Below, in pieces: positions 32,118 to 45,200 of a DNA stretch of 64,000 nt. The notes beneath the pieces are model-generated. The model did no database searches. It saw only the letters and a program-made list of their open reading frames with translations, and had not been told where the DNA came from. How positions within the stretch are numbered: the first letter of the stretch is position 1; every line of letters begins with the position of its first letter. The position numbers were made by a program, and so were the translations under genes. The DNA is from Mugil cephalus (Eukaryota; Chordata; Actinopteri; Mugiliformes; Mugilidae), in assembly GCF_022458985.1 (NCBI RefSeq), contig NC_061773.1, forward strand, positions 2,300,001-2,364,000, given 5' to 3'.

Positions 32118-35100
32118 GGAGGCTGAAATTCATCCCTCAACTTTCCGGGGATCCTTCAGCTTGTGATGAATGTTGTGGATGACGCCCTGGAAGGTAACTG
32201 CTTATGATAGGTGAAATGTGACCCCAAGGCCCCTCCCCTCAACCCATAGGATCCAAAGGCCCCCACTAACAACATTATGTTACCAGACACCACAGGACAC
32301 CCTCAGAAGACCCATGTCCACTCTCTAATGAGTCACAACTGTTTTGGACGCACAAGGGAGACCTACACAATATTAAACAAGTGGTTTTAATTTTGTGGCT
32401 GATTGGTGTATTTTGACATGCACAGACACTTGGCAGACTCTTGGTTTCTGTGGGCTTGTGGGTTCAGTGATGTGGGGAGATGCAGTTTTTATTTGGTCTT
32501 TGGTGTTAGTTTCAGCGCTCGTCCCAATCAGTGTGAGTCAAGGGCGGGTCTTGTGCTTCATTGACATCCTCCTCCGCATGTGCGGTTTGTTAGCTGTCCC
32601 TACTTCTCTTTATTGGCTTAATTTTTAGATGAACAAGACGTCTGAGTGTCGTTGTGACATCTAAGAACAAAAAAAGAAAACCTGACTTGGGCTGTGTCAT
32701 ATAAAAGCAGAGATCTTGTTAGGCAACAGTGGACTCTGAGACCAGCAGTGAGTTGGAGATGACAGAAAGAACGAACGAAAAGTCCAGACTCAGTGAGTAG
32801 TTTATTCATACCATTTGTGGCAGTAACTAAGTATAATTTTCAGGAATGCTAAATCCTAATTAAAGGCCTGGGCTAGTTTCTGTGCGTTCTTTTTTTTTTT
32901 TTTTTTTTTTTAAACATAAAAGGTGTTTTTATGTAATATTGCTCTTTTGCTGTCTTCTCATAAAATGTTTTAGTGGGTCTGTAACGTTCTGTTGTTGACT
33001 GAGCAAAAACAATGAAATGCATTGAATTTCTGTTTGCTTATCAGCACTGAGGTTTATATGTCTGATCTTAAAAGTGAATACTGTTCTTTTATTTATGACA
33101 TTTTTTAATTTCTTTTTTAATAAAGTTGTAAATCCTTGAGAAATGTCTTAGTAATCTGAAACTTATCTATTCTTTTTTAATTAAAATATTTTTATGGAGT
33201 AAATGCTGTTAATTTTCTTTAATACTGGTTTAAGACAAACTTGTACAACCAAAGAAAAGTCATTGGGTGACACCTTCCTTTCTCTTCTTTTGTTTTTGAA
33301 ATCACATTTGAAGTAGAGGTTTAGGATTTGTTGGAAAAACATCAGGTGAAAAAAGTAATAAGTGTTTGTTGACCACATTATATTTCTTTCCATCCTCTGT
33401 GCACTAGAAATCCAACTCTACTTACTGTTTTATGAACGTATGGATTGAGGAAGGCATTTCGTCGCCCACCTTTTATTTATTGTGCAGGTGACTCAGTGGT
33501 AATGATCATGCCACGTCTCCAACATTCAGCAGTAACCCTGAGGAAAAGATAAAGATGACTGTTGCATGATAAGGGATGACAGAAAGCATGTCACTGTATT
33601 CATCAGACATATGTTGACTCTTCCAATACAACTATTTTTTGTAATGTACAAGCAACAAAGTTCTGAAATGGTCAAGTGTGGTCAGTTTATTAGTTGAAAA
33701 GGTTTCACGTTTCATATTGCTCTTTTGCTGATAATGGGAATGTGAACAGCATTAGTCTGCCTCTTCTCTGACCACTAATGATGGTCCTTGTGTTTTTCTG
33801 TCTGTGGTTTTGCTAGAGGACTCCCCTCAAGAGAATGGAGTCCAGACCAACCAATACAGCGCCATCTCTCCTCCTGCCTCACCCGAGGCACAGGACGAAC
33901 CTTTCTCCACATACTTTGAGGAGAAGGTGCAAATTCCAGAGAGTGTCAACCAGGTAACCCATCATACAACCACTGTTTCATGTGATGTGAGCAGAAAAAC
34001 AGAGATGGGATAGCTTATTTTGTTTGTGTATCATGCAAATGAAAACACATGCATTAATAATGCAATAATAATAATACAATCTTCCTGGCTCTTCCTTTCA
34101 GGTCTTCAGCTTCCGTAAACTCTGGGCCTTCACTGGACCAGGGTTTTTGATGAGCATTGCTTATTTGGATCCAGGGAACATCGAGTCCGACTTGCAGTCT
34201 GGAGCTGTAGCTGGGTTTAAGGTGATGAATAAGATACACACTAGCTCTTTTAACATTTTTCATTCCTTTGAACTTTTTCCCCAACAACTGAGTATTCAGC
34301 GTAGCTGCATATTGTGTAATCTTCCTGGAACCTTTATGTTTTATTCACACCATCAATACAAATAGCTGTATTAAGAGGTATTAGCCAGCTGGCGGTTGGT
34401 ATAGCAACGCCTTTTACCTCTGTTCCATAAACAACATGTTGTATATAGGATGAGTGATGCCTGGACTTTACAGTCCATCCACATCTGCGTTTGTTAATTT
34501 TTTAAGGCTGATATTTTACAAGGCTTAACAGTGTTTTCAGTGGTGCTCGCTGGTTCTTCATTCACATGTTCTGCAAACTCAGCATACACTTACAAGACAA
34601 TGTTCCTCTTGTACTGAGACAGAAAAAAGTCAATTTGAAAAATGCTTCTAAAATGAAGTAGTAAGAACTACAGTCATTCTCATTTCCTTCAGACTACGAG
34701 CTGTGAGAGCTATAGCCGGATTTCCATGCGCGCCCTACCTCTACACCGCCCCACTAGCTTTTTTTAACTACCATTTCCATTGCTTAGCAGCGACCCCCCC
34801 CCCCCCCCAGTTTTGCAGGCTTTAGCCACACCCACGCTTGTTGCTACTAGCACCAGAGGGCTATACAGTAAAGTTATGTTCCAACAACCAGTGAACGAAA
34901 GAAAACAACCGTTATGCAGTTATGAACTTTCAAGCAGAGCACAATGAACGTAATAATAAATAAACTGCATCAATGGTGTAATGGGTTCAACGCAAAACTG
35001 CCAGCGCTCCCTGGTCCGCCCACCTTCTAACAATGGAAATAGCGATTTAAAGGGGGCGGTGCAGAGCAGTGTGGAGGTAGGCTGTGTATGGAAATCCGGC

Positions 35101-38100
35101 TTATGTCAAAGTTGCTTGTTTCAAAACCTAACCTATTTAGGGAAGTGGTTCTACAGATTTGTGTTGTTCTCTTAACCCTGATACACGCTGTATAAAGGTC
35201 TCTGGCTTTCTATGAAAATGTTACTGTTTTGTTTTGAATGATCAATAGACGATGCATACAATAACTGTGCTAGTGTTGTCTTTCTTTCCCAGCTCCTATG
35301 GGTGCTCCTGGTGGCCACCATTATCGGGCTGCTGTTACAGAGGTTGGCTGCTCGCCTCGGGGTTGTCACAGGGATGCACCTGGCTGAAGTCTGCAACCGC
35401 CAGTATCGCCCTGTGAGCTTTCCCCACTCTCATAACACATTAACTCGTTGCCTGGAGCTTTAATTGAAACATGATTTTTATTTCATAATCTATTCTATGT
35501 ATTGTTGGCGGTCAAAGAAATACAATTCTGCTAAATGGTATTATCTGTGTTATTCCAGTGACATCTGTAATTGTTTTTTGTTTTTTTTTCAGGTTCCTCG
35601 GATCATCCTCTGGCTGATGGTCGAACTGGCCATTATTGGCTCAGACATGCAGGAGGTCATTGGCTGCGCCATAGCTCTCAATCTTCTCTCAGTGGGCAGG
35701 TAACAAGTTCAAAGCTTGCCCGTGAAATTGTACAGTTTTACAGAAAGTCCTGTGGCAAATTATTGACAAAAATTTTTTTTTTGTCCTCCAGGATCCCGTT
35801 GTGGGGAGGTGTTCTCATCACCATCATAGACACATTTGTGTTCCTGTTTTTAGACAAATACGGTATGAGATTCTTCTTTATAGATATACAACTGCTGTTA
35901 TCAATATTGCATCCTGGTGTGTGTGTTTACATATACATATATATATATATATATATATATGCGCATGTGTTCTATTTTCTATCTGTGTAGGTCTGAGGAA
36001 ACTTGAAGCTTTCTTTGGCTTTCTGATCACTGTAATGGCTGTTAGTTTTGGTTATGAGGTAAGGCTCCCTCACATCTCCAGCAAAATTCAAGTGTTTTGT
36101 AGCCGATTGAAACATTTGACTCTGTAATGTCTGCCTTTAGTACGTGTTGGTGAAGCCAAACCAAGGGGAGCTGCTAAAGGGGATGTTTGTACCCTATTGT
36201 GCCGACTGTGGTCCAGCCCAGCTGGAGCAGGCAGTTGGGATCGTAGGTGCTGTCATCATGCCTCACAACATCTACCTGCACTCTGCACTGGTCAAGGTTA
36301 GAAACACGGACTAAATACTAGATGCAGTCTGCTGGCTGACAGTACATTTTCCTAACTCTACCACATTCTAATGTCATTTTGAAAATGTCTGGATCACATC
36401 CAGTAAAAATAACATTCCTGTAAGAAAAATTAAACTTGGAGCAGATTTGAGCACTGATCACAGTTGAGCACTTTTCTCTATTTTCCCTCAGTCTCGGGAC
36501 ATTGATCGCAAAAATAAGAAGGATGTAAAGGAAGCCAACAAGTACTTCTTTATTGAGTCAACAGTCGCTCTGTTTGTCTCCTTCCTCATCAACGTCTTTG
36601 TTGTCGCAGTCTTTGCTCAGGCCTTCTATAATAAAACTAATATGGATGTGGTGAGTACACGGATTGAACATGTGCTATACTGAAGACTGATGAAGCTTTG
36701 GTGTTATTTAATTGGTCTTAATTGTGTTTTTGCAGAATGCTATGTGCAATTCAACTGGCAGTCCTCACACAGATCTGTTCCCTTTAAACAACAGCACACT
36801 GGAGGTGGACATTTACAAAGGGGTACGGATCAACACTCCAACAATAAAACCTGTTTTTACAAGGACCCCTCTAGTACTGTTTACATGCTCCATACTCAGA
36901 AATAACAGTATAATAACAGAGAAGAGAGAAAGAGAGTTAGTTTTAGGAAACTTTAAAACCACGGACAAGAGAAGTAAATATTGTTAGCAGGATAGAAAGA
37001 ACAAGAAAAAGGCCAGTGTTTATCCAACAGGTAAAGCGCATTAAATTAGCTGCTTTAAAATGAATGTGGCTTCGGGCTGAATTTGAGCTGAGCACACTGC
37101 CCTACTGTCACTCAATCACTTTTATTCACATGTAGCAGCTGTTCTGTAAGATCCACGTCCTCTTGGAGCTGATTCAGCTCCAGCGGCCACTGGTTTTAAT
37201 GTTGTGCCTGAGTAACACTGTATCGGCAACACTGTGTTTGTGGATTATGGGACCTGAAAGACCTTGTTGATGCAGAATATATATACAAAATATTCCTTTA
37301 ACCTTGGATTCACCTTAAAACAGAACCCATTCCTCCACCTCTTTGTTAATAATTAGTTCATGAAAGTTAATAATTGCCGCTACTAGGATCAAACAAAAGG
37401 ATCAATAGCTAGATCATGTTCTGTTGATGTGTCTGTTCAGGGAGTGGTGCTGGGCTGTTTCTTTGGCCCTGCAGCTCTCTACATCTGGGCTATAGGGATT
37501 CTGGCAGCTGGACAGAGCTCCACCATGACAGGCACTTACTCCGGGCAGTTTGTGATGGAGGTAAGAATACCTTGTTGCTGCAGGTGTAGCGCTACTCTAG
37601 ATTAAAAAAGGAAACAAGTGTGTATATAACCTTGTCTGCTTATTTGCTTAAGGGTTTCCTGAACCTACGGTGGTCTCGTTTTGCACGGGTGCTGCTGACC
37701 CGCTCCATTGCCATCACGCCTACACTGCTGGTGGCCATTTTCCAGGATGTTCAGCATCTCACAGGGATGAATGACTTCCTGAATGTGCTTCAAAGCTTGC
37801 AGGTCAGGACTCATTATCAAGAACATTTAAGCAGTTTGTTTTATTTGTGTGTAATACATAACGTTAAATACAATATTTACTGAGATTTCTCTTTTCATCC
37901 AACAGCTTCCATTTGCTCTGATCCCAATCCTGACTTTCACCAGTCTGACATCCATAATGAACGACTTCGCCAATGGATTGTGAGTACAGTAATATCATTT
38001 AATAATAGTTTTCTTCCTTCTTTGAGTTCTATTAACTGAATAAAATTTGCTACTAGAAGGTAAAATGTTCGGACAGTTAATTTACAGAATAATTATCTAC

Positions 38101-41100
38101 AACACTGAGACTTTGATGCCGGTCTGAAAAACTTCAAAGCTTCTCTGACCACTGCATGAGATCTCAAAATAGGGAACAGATGGGACGGATGCCAAGAAAC
38201 AATTGATTTAAATGCAGCTCATCCTCTCAAGTCGTCTACACAGAAAGATTTATTTTCAGGAGGCTGTATTTCTAAAAGGATCATTTTTTATGCTTTTATA
38301 GATGAATCAAGAGTTATATTTATTATTTTTTTTATGTTTTACACTTTTAGTTGTTATTCTTATAAAAGTTCTGTGTTTTTGTTTAAGAGAGCAAAGTGAC
38401 CGGAGTTAAATTCCTTGTCTCTGCACAAATACTTGGCCAGTAAAGCTGAGTCTGATGTCAAATCGAATGTCTTTTTTTTTTTTTTTTAGGGTGTGGAAGA
38501 TTTCTGGAGGCATCATCATCCTGGTGGTCTGTGCAATCAACATGTACTTTGTGGTGGTTTATGTGACGGCGCTGGACAGCATGGCGTTGTATGTTTCTGC
38601 TGCTCTCCTCTCCATACTCTACCTGTGCTTTGTGATCTACCTGGTGAGTGACATTACTGAAACATTTTACTCTCATTTTTACCTTCAGTGACGTGGCTCT
38701 TTGGTAGCTTTTCTGAAACCCTCACGTACCAATAAGCAGGTTGAACAAGCAGTCAACTCTGATTGACAAATGTTGATGGAGCTTCAATAACATGATTTAA
38801 GAAAGGTTAAATAAAGAGAAGAACCTCCATTTGAAATCCAGTGTAACAATGTGGGACCATAACAGCAAAAATTAAAACACAAACTGAAATGGAAAAAGAG
38901 TTAATGGTGTGTATATAATTGCCATGAGTTGGTCAGGTTTTAATTGAGAACTTAACTGTGTACTTCCGTATTTCTGTTTACAGTATGTAACTGATCGTTA
39001 AGGGAAAAAATACACCATGCAATAGTGTATTTTTTCCAAAGTGTCCTGAGATGTTGCTCTGCTCTCGTTGTCTGCAGGCATGGCACTGTCTGGTTGCCCT
39101 GGGAGTTTCCTGTCTGGACTTTGGCAGCAGGGTAAGCAATCGACCTGCTGTGTTGATAGAGGAGCAGTCTGAGTACGACTCCTAGAGCTGAGCACGACAA
39201 TAACCACCAGCATTTGTCTTTCCTCTGGGAGAGAGACCTGTACACAACCAGGACTTTTCAGGCTCCTGGAGGGTCTTGAACGCACAGTTTATTTTTGCTA
39301 ATGTGACATGTTTATTTTGTGTAGGACTGGATATCTGATTTTGTTGCTTTTTACATTCTCACATATATTAATACTAACGCAACCTATTACATGCCAGCAC
39401 TGAGAAAAAGATCATCAGATAATTGCTGTTTAGAATGAATATCTGTGTCCTTTGTGAACAGGTTCACTCATTAGGAAAATATTCAAAAACTAAACATACA
39501 CCTGTGGCACTAGGAGAACAAATCACATGACATTAGTTGGTTTATTTGACCGTCACTCTTTGAGTGAGCTCAAAAACACACTGCTCTCTGAGCTCGTCTT
39601 CACGTCACTGTCTACATCATTTCCTTACACTAGCTGATGTGAAGACAGGTCCAGACTTGGTTCTCATTTTATGGAAGTTTTCGCCCAGTCTACCTCAGTG
39701 TGTTATTCATCTCTGTGTAGCTAATCACTTTGAATCACTGGATTTCTACATCTTAATATAATTATTAAGTCAGCAGTGTGTCCTAAAAAGCTCCGCATGA
39801 TATCCAGCCCTAAGTGTGTGAAAAGAACATTTGGTTACAGGTTGTTGTTTTCGTTACATGTCATACATATATCATTATTCTTCCTTTTTCACGTTTATGG
39901 AGGCCCTGTCGACATTTTGTTCCGCACAACTCTAGAGTGGACGTCCAGTCAAGTCAGTGAGAAAAGAAATATGGTTTTAAACGTAGACTGTAAAATCATC
40001 AAATCAGTTTTAAAAGGGTCACCATTACTCTGTGAAGGTGTCATTTCTAAAAGCGGTATTAGTCTGCCTCATGAAAGCTCCCGCAATAATGTGATTGAGA
40101 CGCTGCTGGTGCATGAAATTCATTCCAAGAAGTGAACCTTTACCTGACTGTGGCTTTGTCCTCAGAGCCTATTATAGTGCCTCAATAATCAGGATGCCAG
40201 AGAGAGAGGATGTTCACCAGCTAAATGGAGTATAGTAGTTTTTTTTTTTTTTTTTTTAGCAGAGCGTAGGAGATGTTAAATTTCCTCTTGGCTGACAGAG
40301 ATTTGGTGGATGTGAGGAAATGATTACCTCTTTTGTTGTTGTTGTTGTTTCATTTTACCATGAAACCAACTTTAACCTCTTTAAAACATTTGTTTTTATA
40401 GCTTTGGGATATGTTAATAAATAAATAATTGATAATGGAAAAATATTGTAACTATATGTTCTGTTACAATACATATGGTCCTAATGTTTGAAAGAAAATC
40501 ATTTGAAGCTATTAACACTGCTGTGCAGGGAAATGTTTATGTGTTGGATTAAATAATAATTCAGTTAGATTCATAGATGCTTCTCTGAGGGCTTCATAGT
40601 CTTTTCAGGACTTCCATCCTCTCTGAACCCTCAGAAGAAGAAGAAGAAGAAATCATTTTGTCAATTAAAGTCAGTTAATTGAAGCCCTCCCAATGTTTAC
40701 TGTCAGAGTTTATTCCACTAAATCTAAGTCATGGTATAATTCATAGTCATGGGCAGTGGATATGATTTTTTTCCCCTTTATTTCTGTACCTGAGCATATT
40801 TGTTTTTTAGTCAGGCTGTTTTTTTGATATATGTTCTTCTGTTCTTTTGTATCAACAATAAACTTATATTTTACTGTAGCTTTTTAAAGTCTACAGGGCT
40901 TCAAACCAGAATCCAGGTCAAAGTAAATATCACATGGTCAATAGATACATTTCATGGAGTTTATTTAGTACCAGCGCACGGCAAACACTTTTCACTCTCT
41001 GTAGCAAAACACAGAGAATGTAAGTGAACAGTCAAGACAAGTCTGCAAGTTTAAAATGAGCGGAGCAATTCCCAAGTGAGACGCACATATTAAGAAATAA

Positions 41101-42283
41101 GAGTTACATAGACACAATAAAGCTCTCAGGTTCTTTCAGAAGTTACAGTATTGTCAAATGTTCATCTTATAGAGTGGTGTGTCTTTGGTTTAGAGTTCTC
41201 AAATGCTTTTATGAAGTTTCTCAAGGTTTTCTTTACATTTTTCAGGCAGCTGTGAGTTCATACAATGTCATGAATTCCTCACTGCTGAAAAAAACCCCAT
41301 GTCAAACCACATCACTGCTGTTACATAGAAAAGTTCACTGTAGTAGCCTCCACAATCATTTCTGCTGTCTGTTCATTAATCCTTGGTAAATCTCACCATG
41401 TGTCCTAAATAAATATGGATTATGGATATATGGACATTTGTTGGTGTCTTCTGTCTCTGATGAAAAAAAAAAAAGGGCTCGTGACTAGTGTGTTTGTAAT
41501 AGTGAGGTAACCAGAAATTATAGGACAAAAAAGAATTACGAGTAATTCTACTATTTTTCTAATTATAATAAAATGCTTAAAATATCTACATGATTTGAAT
41601 TTTAATTGTAAAAATGTTCACGTAACTTGCCTGATTCTATAGCCTAATTAAGTTTCACTTACTGTCATTATTAACTGTTAAATTAATCTTTAAGCTCTAA
41701 AATATCAGACAGTCCTCTCTCCTGGGTTAAGGCGTCAAAGCGTTAGCGTTTACCTGATGGCTAGGCAGTAAAAATGCTCTTTTTCAGGACTTTCCAGGAT
41801 TAAATGAGGAAAGTTGAGGTTTGGAAACTAACACTTTGAGCCAAGGTGAGCCCCCGTCAATGAATCCATCATGATCAAACAGTCATATTCAAACTGGGAG
41901 CTGATTGGGCTCCGTTCAACACTTAACACAACACAACATGCCACTCATAAAATGAGCAGCGGCAACACAAATGCTTTCACAAGACGTGACGTCATTAATG
42001 TAGTTTGTGTTTTCATGTAAGCAGAGGAAGGTCAGACTATATAACTAGAACTATTTGCCTTTAAATATTTAATTCAGTTGAAAAATCACAAATGATGACA
42101 AAATTTAGGTTTATGACTGACGAAATTAAACTTGTCTGAATTATATTCATGATGATGACGTTGTTCCACTAAAACTTCCATGTGGCCTCTCCCCCTCTCT
42201 CTCAGATGCAGATGGGAGTGTCCCGCCACACAGACATTTACTTACTGAACGACATGGACACAGATATGGTGGTGGAGAGATGA
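32118..42283 (+). CDS. slc11a2: Divalent metal transporter 1 (NRAMP2), main isoform
   Basis: Coding exons: 32166-32193, 33817-33953, 34102-34221, 35293-35412, 35593-35699, 35792-35862, 35991-36058, 36141-36296, 36492-36650, 36736-36822, 37441-37560, 37653-37802, 37906-37979, 38490-38643, 39078-39131, 42206-42283. They join in frame to 560 residues; 32118-32165 is 5' UTR. It is a proton-coupled Fe2+/Mn2+ importer of endosomes and apical membranes with twelve membrane segments. The metal-site motifs are present: DPGN (residues 78-81, first segment) and MPHN (257-260, sixth). N-glycosylation sequons NKT, NST and NNST lie in the large loop, residues about 315-345. The transport motif [14 protein letters not shown] is intact. 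It is DMT1 rather than NRAMP1 by overall match, especially EVDIYKG and the tail [15 protein letters not shown], which resembles the human non-IRE tail. Confidence 0.96.
32218..32410. mobile_element. Tc1/mariner-derived MITE fragment in slc11a2
   Basis: It runs from ggcccctcccctcaaccc to gtggctgattggtgta. It is the reverse-oriented interior of the local family plus one terminal repeat. It lies only 25 bases after the donor of exon 32118-32193. Confidence 0.8.
32700..32792 (+). promoter_or_regulatory. slc11a2: Candidate internal TATA promoter and alternative first exon of slc11a2
   Basis: TATAAAAG lies at 32700-32707. An ATG at 32759 opens ATG ACA GAA AGA ACG AAC and continues to CTC A at 32792, followed by gtgagtag, a good donor. 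The phase (one base) equals that of exon 32166-32193, so splicing to 33817 gives [12 protein letters not shown] followed by DSPQENG in frame. DMT1 is known in mammals to use alternative first exons 1A and 1B. Transcription from this site is inferred, not shown. Confidence 0.55.
32889..32912. repeat. Poly(T) run
   Basis: About 22 thymines; no SINE body was recognised on either side. Confidence 0.9.
34714..35101. mobile_element. Non-autonomous DNA transposon (MITE) with TAT target duplication
   Basis: Inverted ends AGCCGGATTTCCAT and ATGGAAATCCGGCT bound 388 bp, and the trinucleotide tat flanks both sides. Similarity extends inward (ctacct, accgcccc against the complement of ggggcggt and aggtag). 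There is no ORF and a C-run lies at 34793-34809. It lies in the slc11a2 intron after exon 34102-34221. A 3-bp duplication would suit PIF/Harbinger, but the ends were not recognised. Confidence 0.75.
35929..35960. repeat. (TA)n microsatellite
   Basis: A TA run ends about 30 bases before the slc11a2 exon at 35991, in the branch-point region of that short intron. Confidence 0.9.
37165..37220. mobile_element. Possible Tc1/mariner MITE scrap
   Basis: ccactggttttaatgttgtg followed by cctga resembles the right end of the local Tc1-like family. It is short and decayed. Confidence 0.4.
39132..39185 (+). CDS. slc11a2: Alternative slc11a2 C-terminus by intron read-through
   Basis: If the donor at 39132 is not used, the frame continues from GSR into [17 protein letters not shown] and stops at 39183-39185, giving a 552-residue isoform. 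The pattern (VS...L..EE) parallels the human IRE-form tail VSISKGLLTEEATRGYVK, made in the same way. AATAAA candidates downstream near 40417, 40855, 41116 and 41406 could end such a transcript. Use is inferred. Confidence 0.5.
   Translation, partial: VSNRPAVLIEEQSEYDS
39186..42205. other. slc11a2 last intron, or 3' UTR of the read-through form
   Basis: A poly-T run lies near 40239-40257 and an (AAG)n stretch near 40636-40650. By eye, CAGTG words here (for example 39695, 39770, 39953) are not flanked by the 5-bp stem required of an iron-responsive element. No other gene is seen. Confidence 0.45.
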
Positions 42284-45200
42284 CGGGCCTGAGTCGCCGC
42301 TGGACCCCTGACCTGAAGCCTGGCACCACCGAAGCTCAGCCAGTATGTTTCATCTTCTCCTCTCTGTGCCTAATGTTCCTTTTTTTTAAGTGACCTTATA
42401 ATGCACCCACAGTCAGTCTCAGATAGTTTTAAATGTAATTCAAATAAATATTCAGAGAAATATCAGTTAATTATCTGGCCTCCGTTAGAAGTCTGATGTG
42501 GCCATGACAAAAATAAACTACTAAATCAGTGGTAGTTGCCAACCAAACACTTCAGTGATGGAGCAATCGTAATAAGGTGACTATATGGAAACACTGTTTT
42601 GTCAGTGGCACACTAGTTTGGATGTCCATATTGTCGCATACTAAGGGCTCTTCTTTTATATATAGTTTTTATACACATATTTTTTTAACTTCTTAACTTT
42701 CTTCTTTCTGTTTACTGGAATAGAGCTTAGAAAAAAGGAGACAAAGTGACAACTACAGGGTAGAAAAGCTAGTCTGAGCTGCATGATCCATGTGTCATAC
42801 TGTGATTTTTATATATTTGTTCAGGACAAAGTGTCATTCTGTTTAATAACATTAATTTTGACTTTAGAATTTGCCATAATATATTTAATATATAGATAAT
42901 GCTATAAAAATATAAACATGGTATTTCTGTGTCATTGGTCACACCTTGTGCCCGTGTTTTATATTACGTAATGTAGAATGGCAGTTTTATGTCACTCTCT
43001 CTGTGTTACAGACACATAAAGTATTTAAGAGTATCTTTTGCTCCTGTAGATGTACACATCTGTTGATAAAAAAAATTAAAAAAGTTAATTAAAATTAAAA
43101 GTTAATTAAATTAAAAGATCAGTGGATTCCTCACTGCAGTGGATTTTAGTAATTTTGCAGAACATATTTACATTCCTGTTTTATTAAAACTTATCCGATT
43201 ATTCTTTATTTCAGTTTTTCTTTCTTTCTAAAAATCCCTTCTCAGTTAAATTTTGGCCAGTTTTGTTTTTTTATGATCTGTTTATTTGCATGTATCCTAT
43301 CATCTTTTCATAGTATGTTGTTTTAGGACAAATTGTACTTGGTGTAAAGGTTTTGTTTTCTTTTTCTTTTTTATTTATTTGTTTTGTTTAGTTTTTTTTT
43401 TTTTTTTTGATTTGCCAAAGTGTGCCAAAATTATGGTATGTTCAAAGCTCTCCTTTGTTTCTGGGAAACATGTCCATAGAGTGGGAAAAAAAAGTGGTTT
43501 CAGTGTTGGGAAATGTATCATGAGTCGCTGCATGAAACCTGCTCCCAGGATTTCCCATGTCCTGGAGAGTGTTTTTATAACCGGTGCGTCAGGGGAGTTT
43601 GAAATGATATAAAACTTAACAGTTAACTCTTAACAGAGACAAATGTTGGCTTCACAACGAGTGCTATTGTGGCAAGTTTTGAACAAACTTTGATACTTGC
43701 TTATCTCCTGGACTGCGTCGTTAGCTTTAGCTAGAACGGTGTTACAAAGACTTTTCCAGATGATGTCATATAGAGACACTAGAAACATAGAAACTTAGTC
43801 CAACTTAAAACACTTTAGAAGGATGATATGGTTGATCAGTCATAGCTTTCCCTTGACCAAATATCAAACTGCACTTGTACTGTGTCGTGGACCCAGTGCC
43901 TCGTATTCACCAATGTGCCTCTTTTATAGGATCTCACTATTTAATAGAAACAAACCTGCACATAAACAAATGGCCCAAGGTGTAACTTAAAACATTGTGT
44001 TAAGTTTCTGGATTAACTTTTTTTTTTTTAGAGGACCATGAACAAAATAACATAAGACAAGCAAAGCAAAGCTAAACAGACAGCAGCTGTTTTATTGAGT
44101 GATGTCTTATGCAACATTCACTGAACAAATCCCAACACTAGCGACATGTTTTTGAATGTAGTCGGGCGCGTATTTCCGTTTGACGCTGGCAGTGTTAGAA
44201 ACTTGTTTCTAGGTAGCTACAGTTTTTTTTTTACACTGCTGCATCGACTGTTGCATCTTGAAGTTCTATGAAGAATATTTGAATATGGTATCCCCTGTCA
44301 GAGACCATGTTTTGGTTTCATGTCCAGACAGAGAACTTAACTATTGTAAGTAGTTTCTGAATTAAAGAAGTGTGTTTTCTGCCAATTTGTCTTCTGTGGT
44401 CTTTTATTTCTTAATATTACTGAATAAAAAAATCTTTTCAAAATTGTCTTCTTTTAATGAACACGAAGAAGAAGCTCATCCCTCACCTGTTTATGAAGGC
44501 GCTTTTCATGAATATCTATTACTCACTCTAAGGTGCTTTTATTGCCTATCATTCTTTTTATTGCGTATCCCTCATAAACACGCTGCGTGACTTTAGTTCA
44601 GCTCACACTGTTTGAGGAAATCTATGCGTTTATGTCATTTTAGTTTATTAACTCAAACTATTTCAGCATAATATGATAAACAGTCTAATGCAAGAAAAGG
44701 GCCATTCATTGAAATTCTAACTAATACATATTTTACACTTGTATGTAGCATTGCTCCATAGATTTCTTTCTCACTCAAGTTGTGATGTGACATTTAAACA
44801 CACACCTTGCAAGTTAAAACTTAACATTAAATGACTTCATACTCAGATTATCAGTGATGGCATTGTCAATTCATTTTCTGCAGCCATTGTAACTCAACTA
44901 TAACTTTAAACAGACATTTATTTGCTGCTATCTACCAAGACCATAAACTCTTATTGAATTAAATGTCACTAAAATTAAAAAAGTGTATCTGTGTTGCTTT
45001 TCCTGTATGACTCAAAAGCACAAGGCAGATCAGACCCTTTTGCAAGACTAAAAACAGGAAAGCGAGATATTTTTTGTTTTTTCATTTTGTATGGCTTTCT
45101 GCAAGGACTATGTGTACAGTATAATATAAAATGTGTAAAATTGCACATGTCATTATTGTTAAAGCATCATTATTTACTGTACTTTGGATATAAGGAATAA

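Noticed and set aside
39690-39960. CAGTG words as iron-responsive element loops
   Set aside because: The five bases on each side do not pair, and the bulged C at the correct distance is missing.
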